Positions 1-10,920 of a stretch of 64,000 nt of DNA are shown in pieces. The position numbers and the translations under genes are program-made. The stretch is from Scortum barcoo (lineage: Eukaryota; Chordata; Actinopteri; Centrarchiformes; Terapontidae), in assembly GCA_023238725.1 (NCBI GenBank), contig CM041535.1:20579230-20643229 (forward strand), in the 5' to 3' direction. The notes beneath the pieces are model-generated. The model ran no database searches and was not told the origin of the DNA. It saw nothing but the letters and a program-made list of their open reading frames with translations. The stretch's first letter is position 1, and every line of letters begins with the position of its first letter.

Positions 1-761
1 TTTATAGACAGCAGAATAAAACCAGGGAGACATACTGTCTATTGAATTACACAGACCTATGCAGGCCCAGAACAGGCCCAGAGTTTATTTTTCCACCCTG
101 TGTAAAACTCTCAACTCTTCCAAATCAGCATTCCAACTTCAGGACATGCATGCTAGGAGGCATTTCCCTAAAATCCTGCCTTATTCGTGCCTTGAAAGAC
201 ACTTTATACTTCCAATTTCCAGGCTGCGAGAAGTATCCTCTTTCATTCATTGCCTGCAAAAATAGTCCAGGTCTGAAGTATCTGGATAGACTCCACCCCC
301 CCCCCTTGTTCTCAAGCTCAGTTAGGTTTGGGGAGTTCAGCAGCCGTCTGCTTGTGTTGGTGTGTTATCCTTACATTTACATGGCCGTGTAATTGTTGAA
401 CTTAGCAGTGTGTTCATTCATTAGTGAGTGCTTACCTCCCTGGTCCCTCTACTCATCTCTCTACATTAGCTCTGACAGTAATGACTTGCCAGGCCTAACC
501 TCTTAACTGGCCTGATGCATGCTTGTGGCAAACCCACTCGAGCTGCCTGGGCTAAAATGGAAACATGCCGTTCCAGTATTTTACTTTTTTTCTTCTGTTC
601 CTTTGCTCTCCATTTCCCTCTTCCTTGTGACCATTTCTTCCTTAAACTGTAGACTGAAAAGGGCCATTCGCTCAAATTTCAGACATTAACTCATTGATCT
701 TTCCAGCAAGCAGTGGCAGTGTATATCATTATTGGTGTATTAAATTGTTTTTCTTTTTCAG
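1..761. other. Non-coding stretch, possibly intron of a plus-strand gene
   Basis: No recognisable coding frame. It contains a short C-run near 294-305 and ends in a strong polypyrimidine tract and AG at 760-761. If the downstream terminal exon is real, this stretch would be its last intron. Open frames here do not resemble any family I know. Confidence 0.4.
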
Positions 762-893
762 GTGCTGCTATCAAAAGATATAGGAACATCTAAACCCCTT
801 GTATTTGGACCTCTATGTTCCAAACATAATACTATATAAAATGTATTTATATACTATTGATCTAAAAGTTTTGACTTTCCACTCAATAAAGTT
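762..893 (+). CDS. Candidate terminal exon with poly(A) signal, gene unknown
   Basis: A pyrimidine-rich tract ends in AG at 760-761, a good 3' splice site. Read in the phase that skips two bases, the following sequence codes for nine residues (AAIKRYRNI) and stops with TAA at 791-793. About 90 bases later there is a canonical AATAAA at 885-890, followed by T/G-rich DNA, as expected downstream of a cleavage site. The arrangement is that of a short last exon plus a short 3' UTR. I do not recognise the nine-residue C-terminus, and no upstream exon lies in the window. The coding part would be 762-793 and the rest is UTR. It could be a chance arrangement in AT-rich DNA. Confidence 0.35.
885..890 (+). 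terminator. Candidate polyadenylation signal AATAAA
   Basis: Canonical hexamer 92 bases after the stop codon of the candidate terminal exon. T- and G-rich sequence follows within 40-70 bases. It is meaningful only if that exon is real. Confidence 0.35.
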
Positions 894-2105
894 ATATAAT
901 TATATAATTAAGTCACAGTGTTTATTTTAATTTGCAAACATATTTTGTAGTTTGTGTATAGTTGGTCACAATTTTACTAAGGTTTATGCAAACAGGTCAA
1001 AATTCTCAGTATCTAAAACGTACCACAGATAGGGTGTAGAAATCTGATCTGTTTAAAAAAATGTCTTTTACTAAACCCTGGATTAGTAAAAACATGAGGT
1101 TTAAATAACTGAACATTACAGTTGCTGAAGCATAAGAAAACTGCACCCATTGCAACTTCTCATCTACTTTCTATTGTCAAGCTGTTACAATGAAATGTGC
1201 TATAATGACATAAAGCCTAAATACTGTCAGATGATCAGCGCTCATCTGCAGTATATAAATTATGTCTGATGATAAAGCATGATAATGTAGCATCTCAAAA
1301 TCACATACCACCTCATGGTGTGCATGATAGTGACCTCAGTGTATTCAGATGTTCTCCACAACTCCCAGCTAACAGCCCAACTGAGCACAGATAGGAGAGG
1401 GTAGAAATGTAAATAGGCCACTATGTGTAACTACTACATCAGCTTGGACAGCTAAAGAAGTTATGCACTAACTGAATCAAACTTGAAGAAATATATTTTT
1501 CTGGACATAATCAGAGTCCTGTCAGGCAGGAACTAATAACATGTTCACTGTATCTGTAGTACAGTTTCGATTTCAACCACTATGCTGAAAATAAATCTGT
1601 TTTTATTTTTTATTTTTATAGAAGTTAGTATGCAGCATATCTTCCCAGAAAGAAATATGTTATTTATTGCATACATTTAGGCTTGGAGTGCAGTGGATTC
1701 TTTTTTATGTTATCAGACATATGCTGCAGATTCGTGGGACATATTCATGAGGGACTTTTAGCCTTTAGGGCTCCTTTACCCTCACTCTATCCAGAGGGAG
1801 GAAAAGATACACGAGTTCAGCTATATGATTCCTGACTGGACTGCAGAGATAAGAGAACCCAAATAAATCTCCACCCCTCCAAATGGGTTCCAGTGACAGT
1901 GAAAATAAAGAGGTTTTGGTTGGCCAGCCAGATGACTGACGTCTTGGTGCCGTTCCCACCTCAGTGACCAGCAGATAAAACCAGGATTAGAAAGAGACAC
2001 TATTAGACGGCTGCAGGCGCACACAAATATGCTCACACAAACACGCACACGCTCACGCAAAATTGTGCGAACCAGTACTTGAAAGGCACAGTGTGTGAAA
2101 AAAAG

Positions 2106-2140
<35 letters not shown>

Positions 2141-3389
2141 AGCACATACATTCATTCACAAGCTAATACAAACACACACTTGTTTCCAGGACACACACTG
2201 GGAATTATAAGAATGAAATCACTCAAGCTCCAGAATTATGATTCATACAAGATACCACCCCAGTGTGCAACCACCCTGACGAGCCACTTACTTACTCATC
2301 AGGCTACAAGGACATGATCCCTCACTGACTTCCTACACACAAATACTGCCATTAACATCAACCAAGCAGGAGGTGCCGCTACCTGGGAGTGAACCCATTT
2401 TCCCGTGGTAGCTGGCTACCGTTTAGCCCCCTAGCCGCCCGTGCACCCCAGAAATCTTAATTTATCAGAAATGTTGGGCTGCTTAAAGGTGGTGGGTGAA
2501 GCCGGAGGAGAGGAAGAAGAGAAGAAAAACAGAAAGGGAAAGATGAAGGTGATGCCAGAGCAGAGAGTGGGGAGATGTTATCAGGGATCAGAGATTCTGT
2601 CTGAGCCACAGTCCTCTATGCATCGTGAACTCCTGGCGGCCTGACCTGAAATGATTCCAATCTGTCTTTGGCCGGAGGAAAGACATCCAAAAAGGAGATA
2701 AAGCCACTGGACAACTTCATAATGCACACACCTGTTTCCTGTACACTGAGAAACAGAATGTTACAGGTTAGTCCTACAGATAATGTACTGCTGTATGAAA
2801 CAGGATAGTCTGACCTTCAGAGCCGACGCTGGATCAGGTTTCAGCTCCTTAATCCAGATTTATTCTAGCATCCAAAATCCAATTAAATACAGAGAAAGAA
2901 AAATATATACATTAGATTAAAATGTAAACATTCTAACATCCAAAGTCATTGGAAACATTATTAGCTATTTGATTAATATGTAAACAAAGTCTTTACATGT
3001 AAACATATATAGAAATATGATTTATGTCCATGAAGCTAACGTTTGTTTCCATTAGGGTTCACAAAAATGGAGAAAACCACTGTAGTTACAGGCAGCATCA
3101 AAGATGAAATTTAACAAATGTAAAGAAATTAATGAATTAACTCAAAGAAGCAAAGAATTAGTTTTAAAATCAACAGTTCGACTAAACACTGTTCTCCCTG
3201 ACAGAATCAGCAATCCCTAACAGTATGAATTGAGCTAAACCTAACTAGCCTTAACTGAAGCCTGCCATTACAGCAGCAGACATAAAACATTCAAACTACC
3301 CCATTTCCCCCCAATATATGGGCTTGTTAAAAAACCTATGAGGTGGCTGTGCACACAACACTCTACAGATGTAATGCAAACACCATGGA
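894..3389. other. Non-coding stretch, AT-rich
   Basis: I see no gene. A (CA)n tract lies at 2108-2136. Small frames such as those at 1821-2159 on the minus strand are translations of CA/TG repeats and carry no domain signature. Confidence 0.6.
2108..2136. repeat. (AC)n microsatellite
   Basis: About 29 bases of uninterrupted AC dinucleotides, followed by degenerate CATA/CACA units. Confidence 0.95.
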
Positions 3390-3660
3390 CCCATGAGAGA
3401 CGCAATCATCATTAATGCGATTGCTCTAATTAAATCAGGAGCGCATACTGCTGAGCCAGCTGCCGGTTGCACGATAGTTTTCCTGATGGCATGTCTAGCA
3501 GGGTCTCTTTAAGCATCAGTCAAGGCCCAAAATGGATCGTGAGCCCTTTTAAAGTTCGGTCCTCGCAGAACAAGTCTCTAAGGTCTCTAAGGTGTTGCAG
3601 TATGCTTTCTTCAGATACACATAGCTACCCCTGTATGGGGTGTCAATCTGTACTGCATAT
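3390..3660. other. Candidate conserved non-coding element
   Basis: The block stands out from its AT-rich flanks by balanced composition and absence of simple repeats. It contains homeodomain-type TAAT/ATTA cores around 3410-3435 (CATTAATGCGATTGC, then CTAATTAAAT). This is the texture of vertebrate developmental enhancers. No alignment was possible, so conservation is an inference. No splice sites or coding signature are visible. Confidence 0.25.
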
Positions 3661-3779
3661 GCTTGACTAAAGCCAAATGTGAATATATCATTTTGATTTT
3701 GGGTTTGCATATTGTAATGTCATGCTAATAAAATGCAGTATTGTGCCTATTAATGGTGTCTACCACAACAAAAATGAAG

Positions 3780-4290
3780 GTCAGGCTCTGGCACTACTCC
3801 ATCTTTGAAAGCACACACCAGTTTGAGGGGAGTTCTTCCTTTCACTCTTATTTGCATGGTATTGCTGTTGGCTGTTGATTATCCCTTGAGGATAATGTGG
3901 TGCAGTTGTGCGAATGCTGCACCCCGGAGAATGGCCCTTATCTTCAATGGCTCTGCAAAACTCCAGCTGTTTTTTAATTGGCTGCCAGGGTGGGTGAACA
4001 ACAAGTACCTCCCAGCAGTGCTCTGCTCAGTGATGGAGAAGCAGTAATGCGTGGCACGTGGCCAGGAGCTCGGAGGGCCTGCCTGGGTCAATAGAAGCAA
4101 TACTTGCTGCTGTGGTTTCCAAACATTTTCTCCGGGGAGGGGATTTACATAAGATGTGTTCTCATGGCCCTTACTTATTTTGTGGGCGATTGAGTAAGAT
4201 AAACCAGCATCATTTATTTACTCGGATATTGGCTATTAACCAACAAGGCTATATCATTCAGCCCACTTTATAGCAGAGGGGCTTTGATTG
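3780..4290. other. Candidate conserved non-coding element
   Basis: About 500 bases of complex sequence with few stop codons on either strand, giving overlapping 70-80 codon frames on both strands (3805-4273 plus, 3879-4100 minus). No frame looks like a known protein. Simultaneous openness on both strands argues for composition rather than coding. Motifs such as TTTTTTAATTGG and CTTATCTTC resemble homeodomain and GATA sites. The call rests on texture only. Confidence 0.25.
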
Positions 4291-7200
4291 CCTTAGCAAC
4301 ACAACATGCACTCAGACAAAGAAGCACAGCGTTTTAGACTGTAAGCAAAAGAAGGTGGACAGCTGTTAAAAGGTAAATGGGATGTTGTCGGTGTAGCAGG
4401 TACATTTTGAGCTGGGCCTTCTTCCCGCCTGTTAAAACTGTCCAAACTGCAAATTGTTGCTTTCTGATCTTTCCCAACTTTTTCTATTTATGCTCACTGC
4501 CTTGCTTCCTTTTAGAGCTGAAGTAAATAGAACCAAATGAGTAAATTTATCATCAACAAGTTTTATTATTAATTAATCCTTTTTTTAAACATATACCTTA
4601 ACCAGTTTTTTAATTTTTAGATTAAAGATAGTTATTTGCAGTCCTGCTTTCTTCCCACGGTCATCATACATGATCAAGAATAGTTTTGGTCTGGCGTTTA
4701 GACAATGTTACAGAAAAATCACATTTGTCTACTCAGTACAATCAATTACTGCAAAGGAAGTTAAGAACCTACTTGAAAATTTCTTGTGACAAAACTATGG
4801 ATGTGCCATATGTCACAATTTAGTGGTAAATTTGTCAAACACCAACAGGGCTATGGATCACTGGTCAAAAAGAATTTGAGTGATAGGCACTCAGTGTCGC
4901 CCCTGGCACTCATTCCTGAGTGGTGTTACAACTCGGGGAGAGACACAGAGAGAGTGACTGAATGACATTTATTGTTCTGGACTGGCTGTCTGGGCAAAAA
5001 CTGTGTGTCCTGTTCGCATAAAACACTAATAGTATTAGTTCACCGCAGGAGCTGCAGTTGATGCATTACACTCTTTGTACACGGAGGACTTGTAGTGGAT
5101 GGAATAACCAGCCTTTTCTCTATTTTCCACCTTCCTTTGAAGGATTGTCCATCTGCCCTGGTGGGAGGCACTGATCCATCCTCGCCCTGGCACTTTGGTT
5201 CAACGTCAAATCACCAGGCTGAAATGTCACTTTAACTTTCTGCAAGCACTTGTCTCTGCAGGACTAGCTTTGTCCCCAGGCTACAGCTGCGAGTTTCATA
5301 CAGCGCGGTGTCAGAAAGGCTATTCTCCCTCCATCTCACATTCAGATCTTATTCACCTATCTCCTTTAATGTGTTAGTCCTGCAGTGAGGTGAGAGTCTG
5401 TCTTCACTCAAGGGATGTCAAAGACGAATCATTACACCACTGGCCCTTGTCAGTCACATGCACACACACACACAAAGCTCAGGCAAAACGTGTGCCTCTA
5501 TGTGCATTTGGAGACACACACACGCACACACCATCTCCAGGAGGGAAGGTAACCAATTTCAAGAGGCTTGACACCTGCAGCCTCCCCCACCCCCCTTCTC
5601 TCTCTCTTTTTTTCCCTCTTGCCTCTCTATTCCCCCATCTCTCGATCACTTGCTCTCTTCTGATGCCTCACCTGTCAAGACACAGAGAAAAATTCATTCA
5701 CAGTGAGGAAAGGAACCATTTGCAGGTCTGGGGAGGAGATCCTGTCCTGGTTACACTCTGCCCTCGCTAGAAATGGTCAACAATTGCCTTTCAAAGCTAG
5801 AAATCCACTATAAATCAGATTGGAATAGAAGAAATGTAGAATATCCAAGCCCACAAGCGGTAGGTATGGTCAGACGACGCATGAATTATGTTTTTACCAG
5901 TAACTGGTGAGTGACTGAAGTCCTGTTTGTCTGTGGCAGCTCAAAGTACGTTCTCATGAGCTCCTGAAATAAAGTGAAGATGATATGACATGAACATATG
6001 CTCAGTCCCTTTATGAATGTTTCATCTTGCCACTCTATGCCCTTAAATACACTTGCCCCCTGCCTCAATCTGTGCGGCATATTGCAACATATGGCGAATT
6101 TACGATGACTGTCCAGTCGCTGCCACCAGCCAATATCAGCCAGTTTAGAAGTGAAGACATGCCATCTGTCAAAAAGCTGATCACTGCAGCACCACTATAT
6201 GCTTTTGTGCCATAACTGAGGAAACACACAAGCACTGTGTGGACATGAAACATGGGAAAACTTGGGAAGCGGCACTGAGAAAAGCAGCTTGAACCAATTT
6301 AAAACCTGGGAGGGAAACAACAGCGACTATGTTTAACTTTGCCTTATCATCGAGAAAAATCAAATCCTCAATCAAACTATTGTTTGGGATGAACATGTGT
6401 TTGTGAAATAACTGACAAGTCTGTTTATTGAGTCAGATCACCATGGAGAGCGAGTATTGTTTTTCCTCAAAGACTGCTGGGATGGAGATGTGGAAAGGGA
6501 AAATTCCACTCATAGCTTCCTCGATCCAGTTCACTGTTGTGACATAGCAAAACAGTGCTGTTGTCTTTTTACTGAAACGAGAGAAATCTTAATCTCAGTA
6601 TCCATCTGGGGATGCAACAGTTAAAAAAAAAAAAAAAAGTTGATTACTATCAGACCAAGCCAGTTATCGGACTTCTTCCCTCTCAACCGCGGACTCGGAG
6701 CTGTGAAGATCAACCATGGAGCAATATGTGGCCACAGCACTTTGGCCAGGCTGCAGAATTTCCGTAAAAAGAATTACATCCCATCTGTTCTGGTGTTTAT
6801 AATTAGTGGTAAACGCTGAGGGGGGAAATTAATCTAATTTGACAAAACAGCAGTAACAAACAGAGTAAAACGGCCAGGCTTAGTGACAGGGGTATTATAC
6901 AATGGAAAGAAATATCCATACAGTCTATCATAATTATCACACGCACATTGTGGACGAAGGGCAAAAGCTGAGTAGGACGCTGCTGAAACAGGAAGTAAGG
7001 GAGGATACGACTCAACTCGTAGCTGCTTGTTCGATCTCAAGTTCTCACAAATACACACACACACGACTCTGGCATTAGCTCTACTATTGTCATGGGTACA
7101 TGGTCATTAAAATTTGGAGGGATAGAGAATTCTGATGTTTTTTTTCCCATTTACTTTAAATTTTTTCTTGTTTTATTTACAGCAGAAGTGAAGGATATGA

Positions 7201-7405
7201 TTATAAAACAAAAATGTATCAATATATCTTTCATCAGTCTGAGCTGCAACTAGATTTTTCAAACAGCTAATAAACATTTCTTTCCTCTATAAAATGATAG
7301 ATCTTTGCTCTGTAAATTCAATAAAGCTTACTTCATAAAGTTGTAATCTGAAATGGCTTTCATTTATATGGTCTTTTGAATAATTGCAGGTGTGGTTTTG
7401 GACCT
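4291..7405. other. Non-coding stretch with homopolymers and CA-rich patches
   Basis: I see no gene. There is a CA-rich patch at 5455-5535, a CT-rich tract at 5590-5650 and an A16 run at 6623-6638. The 126-codon frame at 5390-5770 is made of these low-complexity segments. Confidence 0.55.
6623..6638. repeat. A16 homopolymer
   Basis: Sixteen consecutive A residues. No adjacent retroposon body is recognisable. Confidence 0.9.
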
Positions 7406-7410
7406 CACTT

Positions 7411-7435
7411 CATTTCATTTCATTTCATTTCATTT
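7411..7435. repeat. (CATTT)5 pentanucleotide repeat
   Basis: Five perfect CATTT units, with a degenerate unit on each side. The repeat makes two phases of a small frame open here (FHFISFHFIS-like translation), which is not coding. Confidence 0.9.
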
Positions 7436-7676
7436 CAGTTTCATCATCCACAGTCAACAATCTCTTCTTTGTTTGTTGGGCCACAGTAACTGTAGCAGTA
7501 ACAGTAATGCAACCCTGTCGCAGAGATTGGAAAAACAGTATGTCGCTTCACACACAGGTGAGTTGAAGAGCTGTCTGTTGTGTTAAAAGCCTTGTTAAAA
7601 GCCTAGCTGTGCGCGGCGCTTGTGATTATTTCTGGAGTCAGTCACTGCTGACACCGGTCGTCATAATAATACTCCA

Positions 7677-7790
7677 AATGCTGCAGGCTTTCATCAGTGG
7701 GCCATAAGCTCAGTCCCCAGTGTGTTACCTCATTCAGAGTTAGATGGTGACTTAACAGACATTTATTTGAATAAAAATCGAGATTATATC
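7677..7790 (-). repeat. Copy A of an unnamed dispersed repeat (pair with 60271-60387)
   Basis: Read on the minus strand, 7759 to 7677 aligns without gaps to plus strand 60305-60387: 83 positions, 14 mismatches by my count (about 83% identity). The last 28 positions (7704 to 7677) are identical. Weaker similarity continues to about 7790, where both copies share the 11-mer GATATAATCTC. I cannot name the family. See the finding on this pair. Confidence 0.75.
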
Positions 7791-7799
7791 TTTAAGTTA

Positions 7800-10245
7800 T
7801 GCATTTGATCATCATTTATATAAATATATCATGTGAAAAAAAATCAGCCCACTGTCAATCTACTTCTTCTATTAAAATTTCAGTCCTCAAACCTTCATTG
7901 GGTAAAAATCTTTCATATGATGCACCTGTCAGTATGACTTTATGGTGTGCAAGAACAGTGTGCAGTAATGTAAATATATGGCTATATGAAAATAGAACAA
8001 GGACAACTAAACAAAAGGAAAAGGTCATCCAACCCTCCCCATCCTAAACCCCCAAAGTGGGTGATGCAAGCATCTTTACATTATTACTGCTCCTCCAAGC
8101 CTCACACTTGCATGCATACTGTAACAGTGAACTATGCGGATATATTTAAATAGGCTAACATATGCTTCCACTTCCTCAGGCTGTAGCAGAGGTGGAGGCA
8201 ATGTGCTTTAGGTTTAATGAGTCGTGTCTAAGGTGTAAATAAAACATCGTCTATCTCACACGGTGTCTCCACTGCTGCACCTTCATGGCTTCATTTAATC
8301 CTTATATTCACCTCTCTTCGCTCTTATAGCCTCTTATCACGGCGGAGAGGGGATACTCCTCTCCCTCGTCATCAATCATCGGAGACCGTGCCCTGTCACC
8401 CTGCTGGCAGAGGTGCTGTGCCGTGTGCTATTGTTTTGTTCTGTTTTGTTTGCTGTATTAGACTGGCTCTATTTTTGGCACTGAAGGTCTTGCAGGTTGG
8501 CTCGGCACTTATAAAAAGCTCCGCGGCCATCCAGATGAACGTTTACCTCGGGAGACTCCGAAACTCTCGCAAAACTTTCAAAGACAACCGGTTGGCTGTG
8601 GCTCGCCCTTGAAAGTCTCAAAACAGGGAGTTCAACTTCTGGCTCTGAGTGGCACACTTAGGAATGATGCACTTAATATATAAAATCATCATAAAAAATC
8701 ATAATCAAAATCATAAAAACAATTACACGACCACACTCAAAAGCCTTGAGAAAGTTGAGGTGCAAGGCCTAGCTGTCCCAAAAACCCACGAAGACTAAGA
8801 CAAAACAGATATGTAGCAGATATAATGTAGCCTTTACATATTCAAACAAATTAATAGAAAAAAATAAAAGTTTCAAGATTTTTCATTTGTCATGTGCACA
8901 ACAATTACATTGAGTAGCAGCTGGCCTCAAAACTCTTGATTCACAGGCTCCTAACAAAGCTCAAAGATATGTCACACAAGTAAAAGTGACTAAAGTTTAA
9001 GGTACAGCAATAGAACATAGTAAGAAAATATAAAACTCAAATAAAATTATAAAATAGAGTATGGATAGAAATATAATAAAATAGAAACATAATACTGTTG
9101 GGGCAGTAGGGTGAAAAAAAAGAAAAATGTCTCCTGCTGAGGTTAACTAACAATGTGCTATTTTCAAGGTTACATCCATAAAGCCAAGTATATATAGCCT
9201 ACAGTATTAACCACTTGAGAACTAAGTTAACAATCGATCAACAGGAAACACCTCAAAGGAAGCCAAGGCCAAAACATACCAAAAAGTCCCCCATTCAGCC
9301 AGCAGCACATATATCAGGATGCTCATACACTCATCACAATGCACACTGAGCCAAACATTAAACACAACATTGCAACTGATAGCCCTCCGGAGGTTAGGTT
9401 AAACCGAGTGCCCCTGCGCTGTTGAAGGTGAGGTTATGTGAGAGATAATTACCTAGTCTCTACCTGAACTAGCTGCTACTGTTCGCTTCATATAATTGAA
9501 ATGAAATGCAGCTCAACAGAGACCGTCACGCAACAGGTACTGTGCTCAGGCATTCACATGCATCTCCTATTTTTAATGCGCATGAACTTTTTTTCCTCCA
9601 TTTTCTTTTCATCTTGCAAACAATATAAAGTTTTTTAAAAAAGCATAAAAAATATTATTATAATACTAGTCCTGCAGAGACAAATATTGCTTGTTTTTTA
9701 ATGATTCCTTTATGTATTTTGTTTTATTTGGCTGTGCAATATTGTATTTCATTCATATATATTATATATTACTTTCATATTATATTATATTATATATTAT
9801 TCAATATTAATTTAAATGTGGTCATTGTGCACCTTTTCTTCATATGTTGTATACATGATAGTCTTTGTACACTTGTTGAATAAAAGTTTTCATCTCCTTC
9901 ACCCAATAACCAGCAACAACAACTGAAATAGTCAGTAGTCAGTAATTGTTTCACTATTCAAATTTTCAATCTGACATCAAATTGCCTTTAACTATAGTTG
10001 TTGTAATCAACTGAAAGGGCCCCATAATTTGTACAAATTGAGGTAAACACAGACAACTACATCTGTATTTTAACATTTTATTATGTAAATGCTTTTGATC
10101 ACAGTCTTTGCGAGACACAAACCTTTCCATTATAATAATGGGGGAAAAAACATCATAAGATAGCTACAGTTGGATCACTAACCTGCATTACTGTACATAA
10201 ACAAGTTCCACACGCATAACATAATATTTTCATTCATTCCTTTCA
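7800..10245. other. Non-coding stretch, AT-rich
   Basis: I see no gene. The part at 9640-9900 is very AT-rich (TATATTA tracts at 9760-9800). A possible LINE 3' region on the minus strand is listed separately. Confidence 0.55.
8868..9112 (-). repeat. Possible LINE/SINE 3' region, minus orientation
   Basis: The plus strand begins with TTTCAAGATTTTTCATTTGTCATG, shortly followed by ACAATTACATTGAG, and continues into A-rich AATAAAATTATAAAATAG-type DNA. From memory this resembles the reverse complement of 3' regions of fish L2-type elements. The match is diverged and is not confirmed by alignment. Confidence 0.3.
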
Positions 10246-10681
10246 GATGATGATGTGACAGTTCAATGAACAGGTCATCAGTCTGTTGCAATGTTACACA
10301 GACAAACACTTGACTTCATCTGCCTCGGGTGTTTATGGAAAGCAGGAAGAAACCATGGCATCCAGAGGAAAAGACGTGAACAAGTTCTGCCTCGTCGTAC
10401 CCCAAATAAACTTTACATCGACTTGAATGCGCCATATTTACTTCTTCGCAGAGAATTGTCCCGTGACCTGACCTAGATCAGTTGTCCTATTCTTAGAGGC
10501 TTCATGCACACAAAACCAGAGATGATCTTATACCCTGGATCCTTAGGGAAATCAGGTGGTGTTCTGTTCAAAAAGCCAGAACACAGGACACGCCTGGAAG
10601 GAGTCAGAGAGGCATGAAATCCTAATGTTACCATTCCTGTTACAGTGAGCAGACCAGGTCCGCCGGTCATCTCCGCCTTAC

Positions 10682-10762
10682 CAAGATTAATGGCTCGTCT
10701 CACAGGTTGGGTTCCCATTACGTAGTTTGTCCGTCGCCACCTCGTTATGGACACATCTTTCA
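10682..10762 (-). CDS. Candidate internal exon, 81 nt, unknown gene
   Basis: On the minus strand a pyrimidine-rich tract (CCTTCTTCTGCTGTCTGACAG) precedes the block, and a near-consensus donor (TTG then GTAAGG) follows it. The block is 81 bases, a multiple of three, and is open in phase 1-1 throughout. The translation runs from about KDVSITRWRR to PVRRAINL and matches nothing I know. The frame stays open past the donor for about 70 codons, so the donor may be coincidental. Splice signals are the only positive evidence. Confidence 0.25.
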
Positions 10763-10910
10763 CTGTCAGACAGCAGAAGAAGGCAGTCAAATGGCCATAC
10801 CCCTGCAAGCCTAGCTCACATAAACCCGATACACTCTGTACAGCACGTGGCTAAGGCCAGTAAATCCTCACCCCTCCCTGCGCGGCGCACACATGTGGTC
10901 AAAAAAGTGT

Positions 10911-10918
10911 TTTTTATA
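10911..10918 (-). promoter_or_regulatory. Possible TATA box
   Basis: TATAAAAA on the minus strand directly upstream of the island. The predicted start site, 25-30 bases away near 10885, falls at the GC-rich edge (CGCCGCGCAGG). The motif is short and can occur by chance. Confidence 0.2.
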
Positions 10919-10920
10919 GG

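Larger units (their letters stand above)
10246..10920 (-). other. Unexplained complex-sequence island, possible transcribed unit
   Basis: This island is less AT-rich than its flanks. On the minus strand it has a TATA-like TATAAAAA (10918 to 10911), a 111-codon open frame (10808 to 10473, non-ATG start) and an embedded candidate exon at 10762-10682. Further down the minus strand there is an ATG-initiated frame of about 38 codons near 10435-10320. A 61-codon frame on the plus strand (10291-10476) also lacks an ATG start. I recognise none of the translations. It could be a lncRNA or gene fragment, a decayed transposon or a conserved element. Confidence 0.35.
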
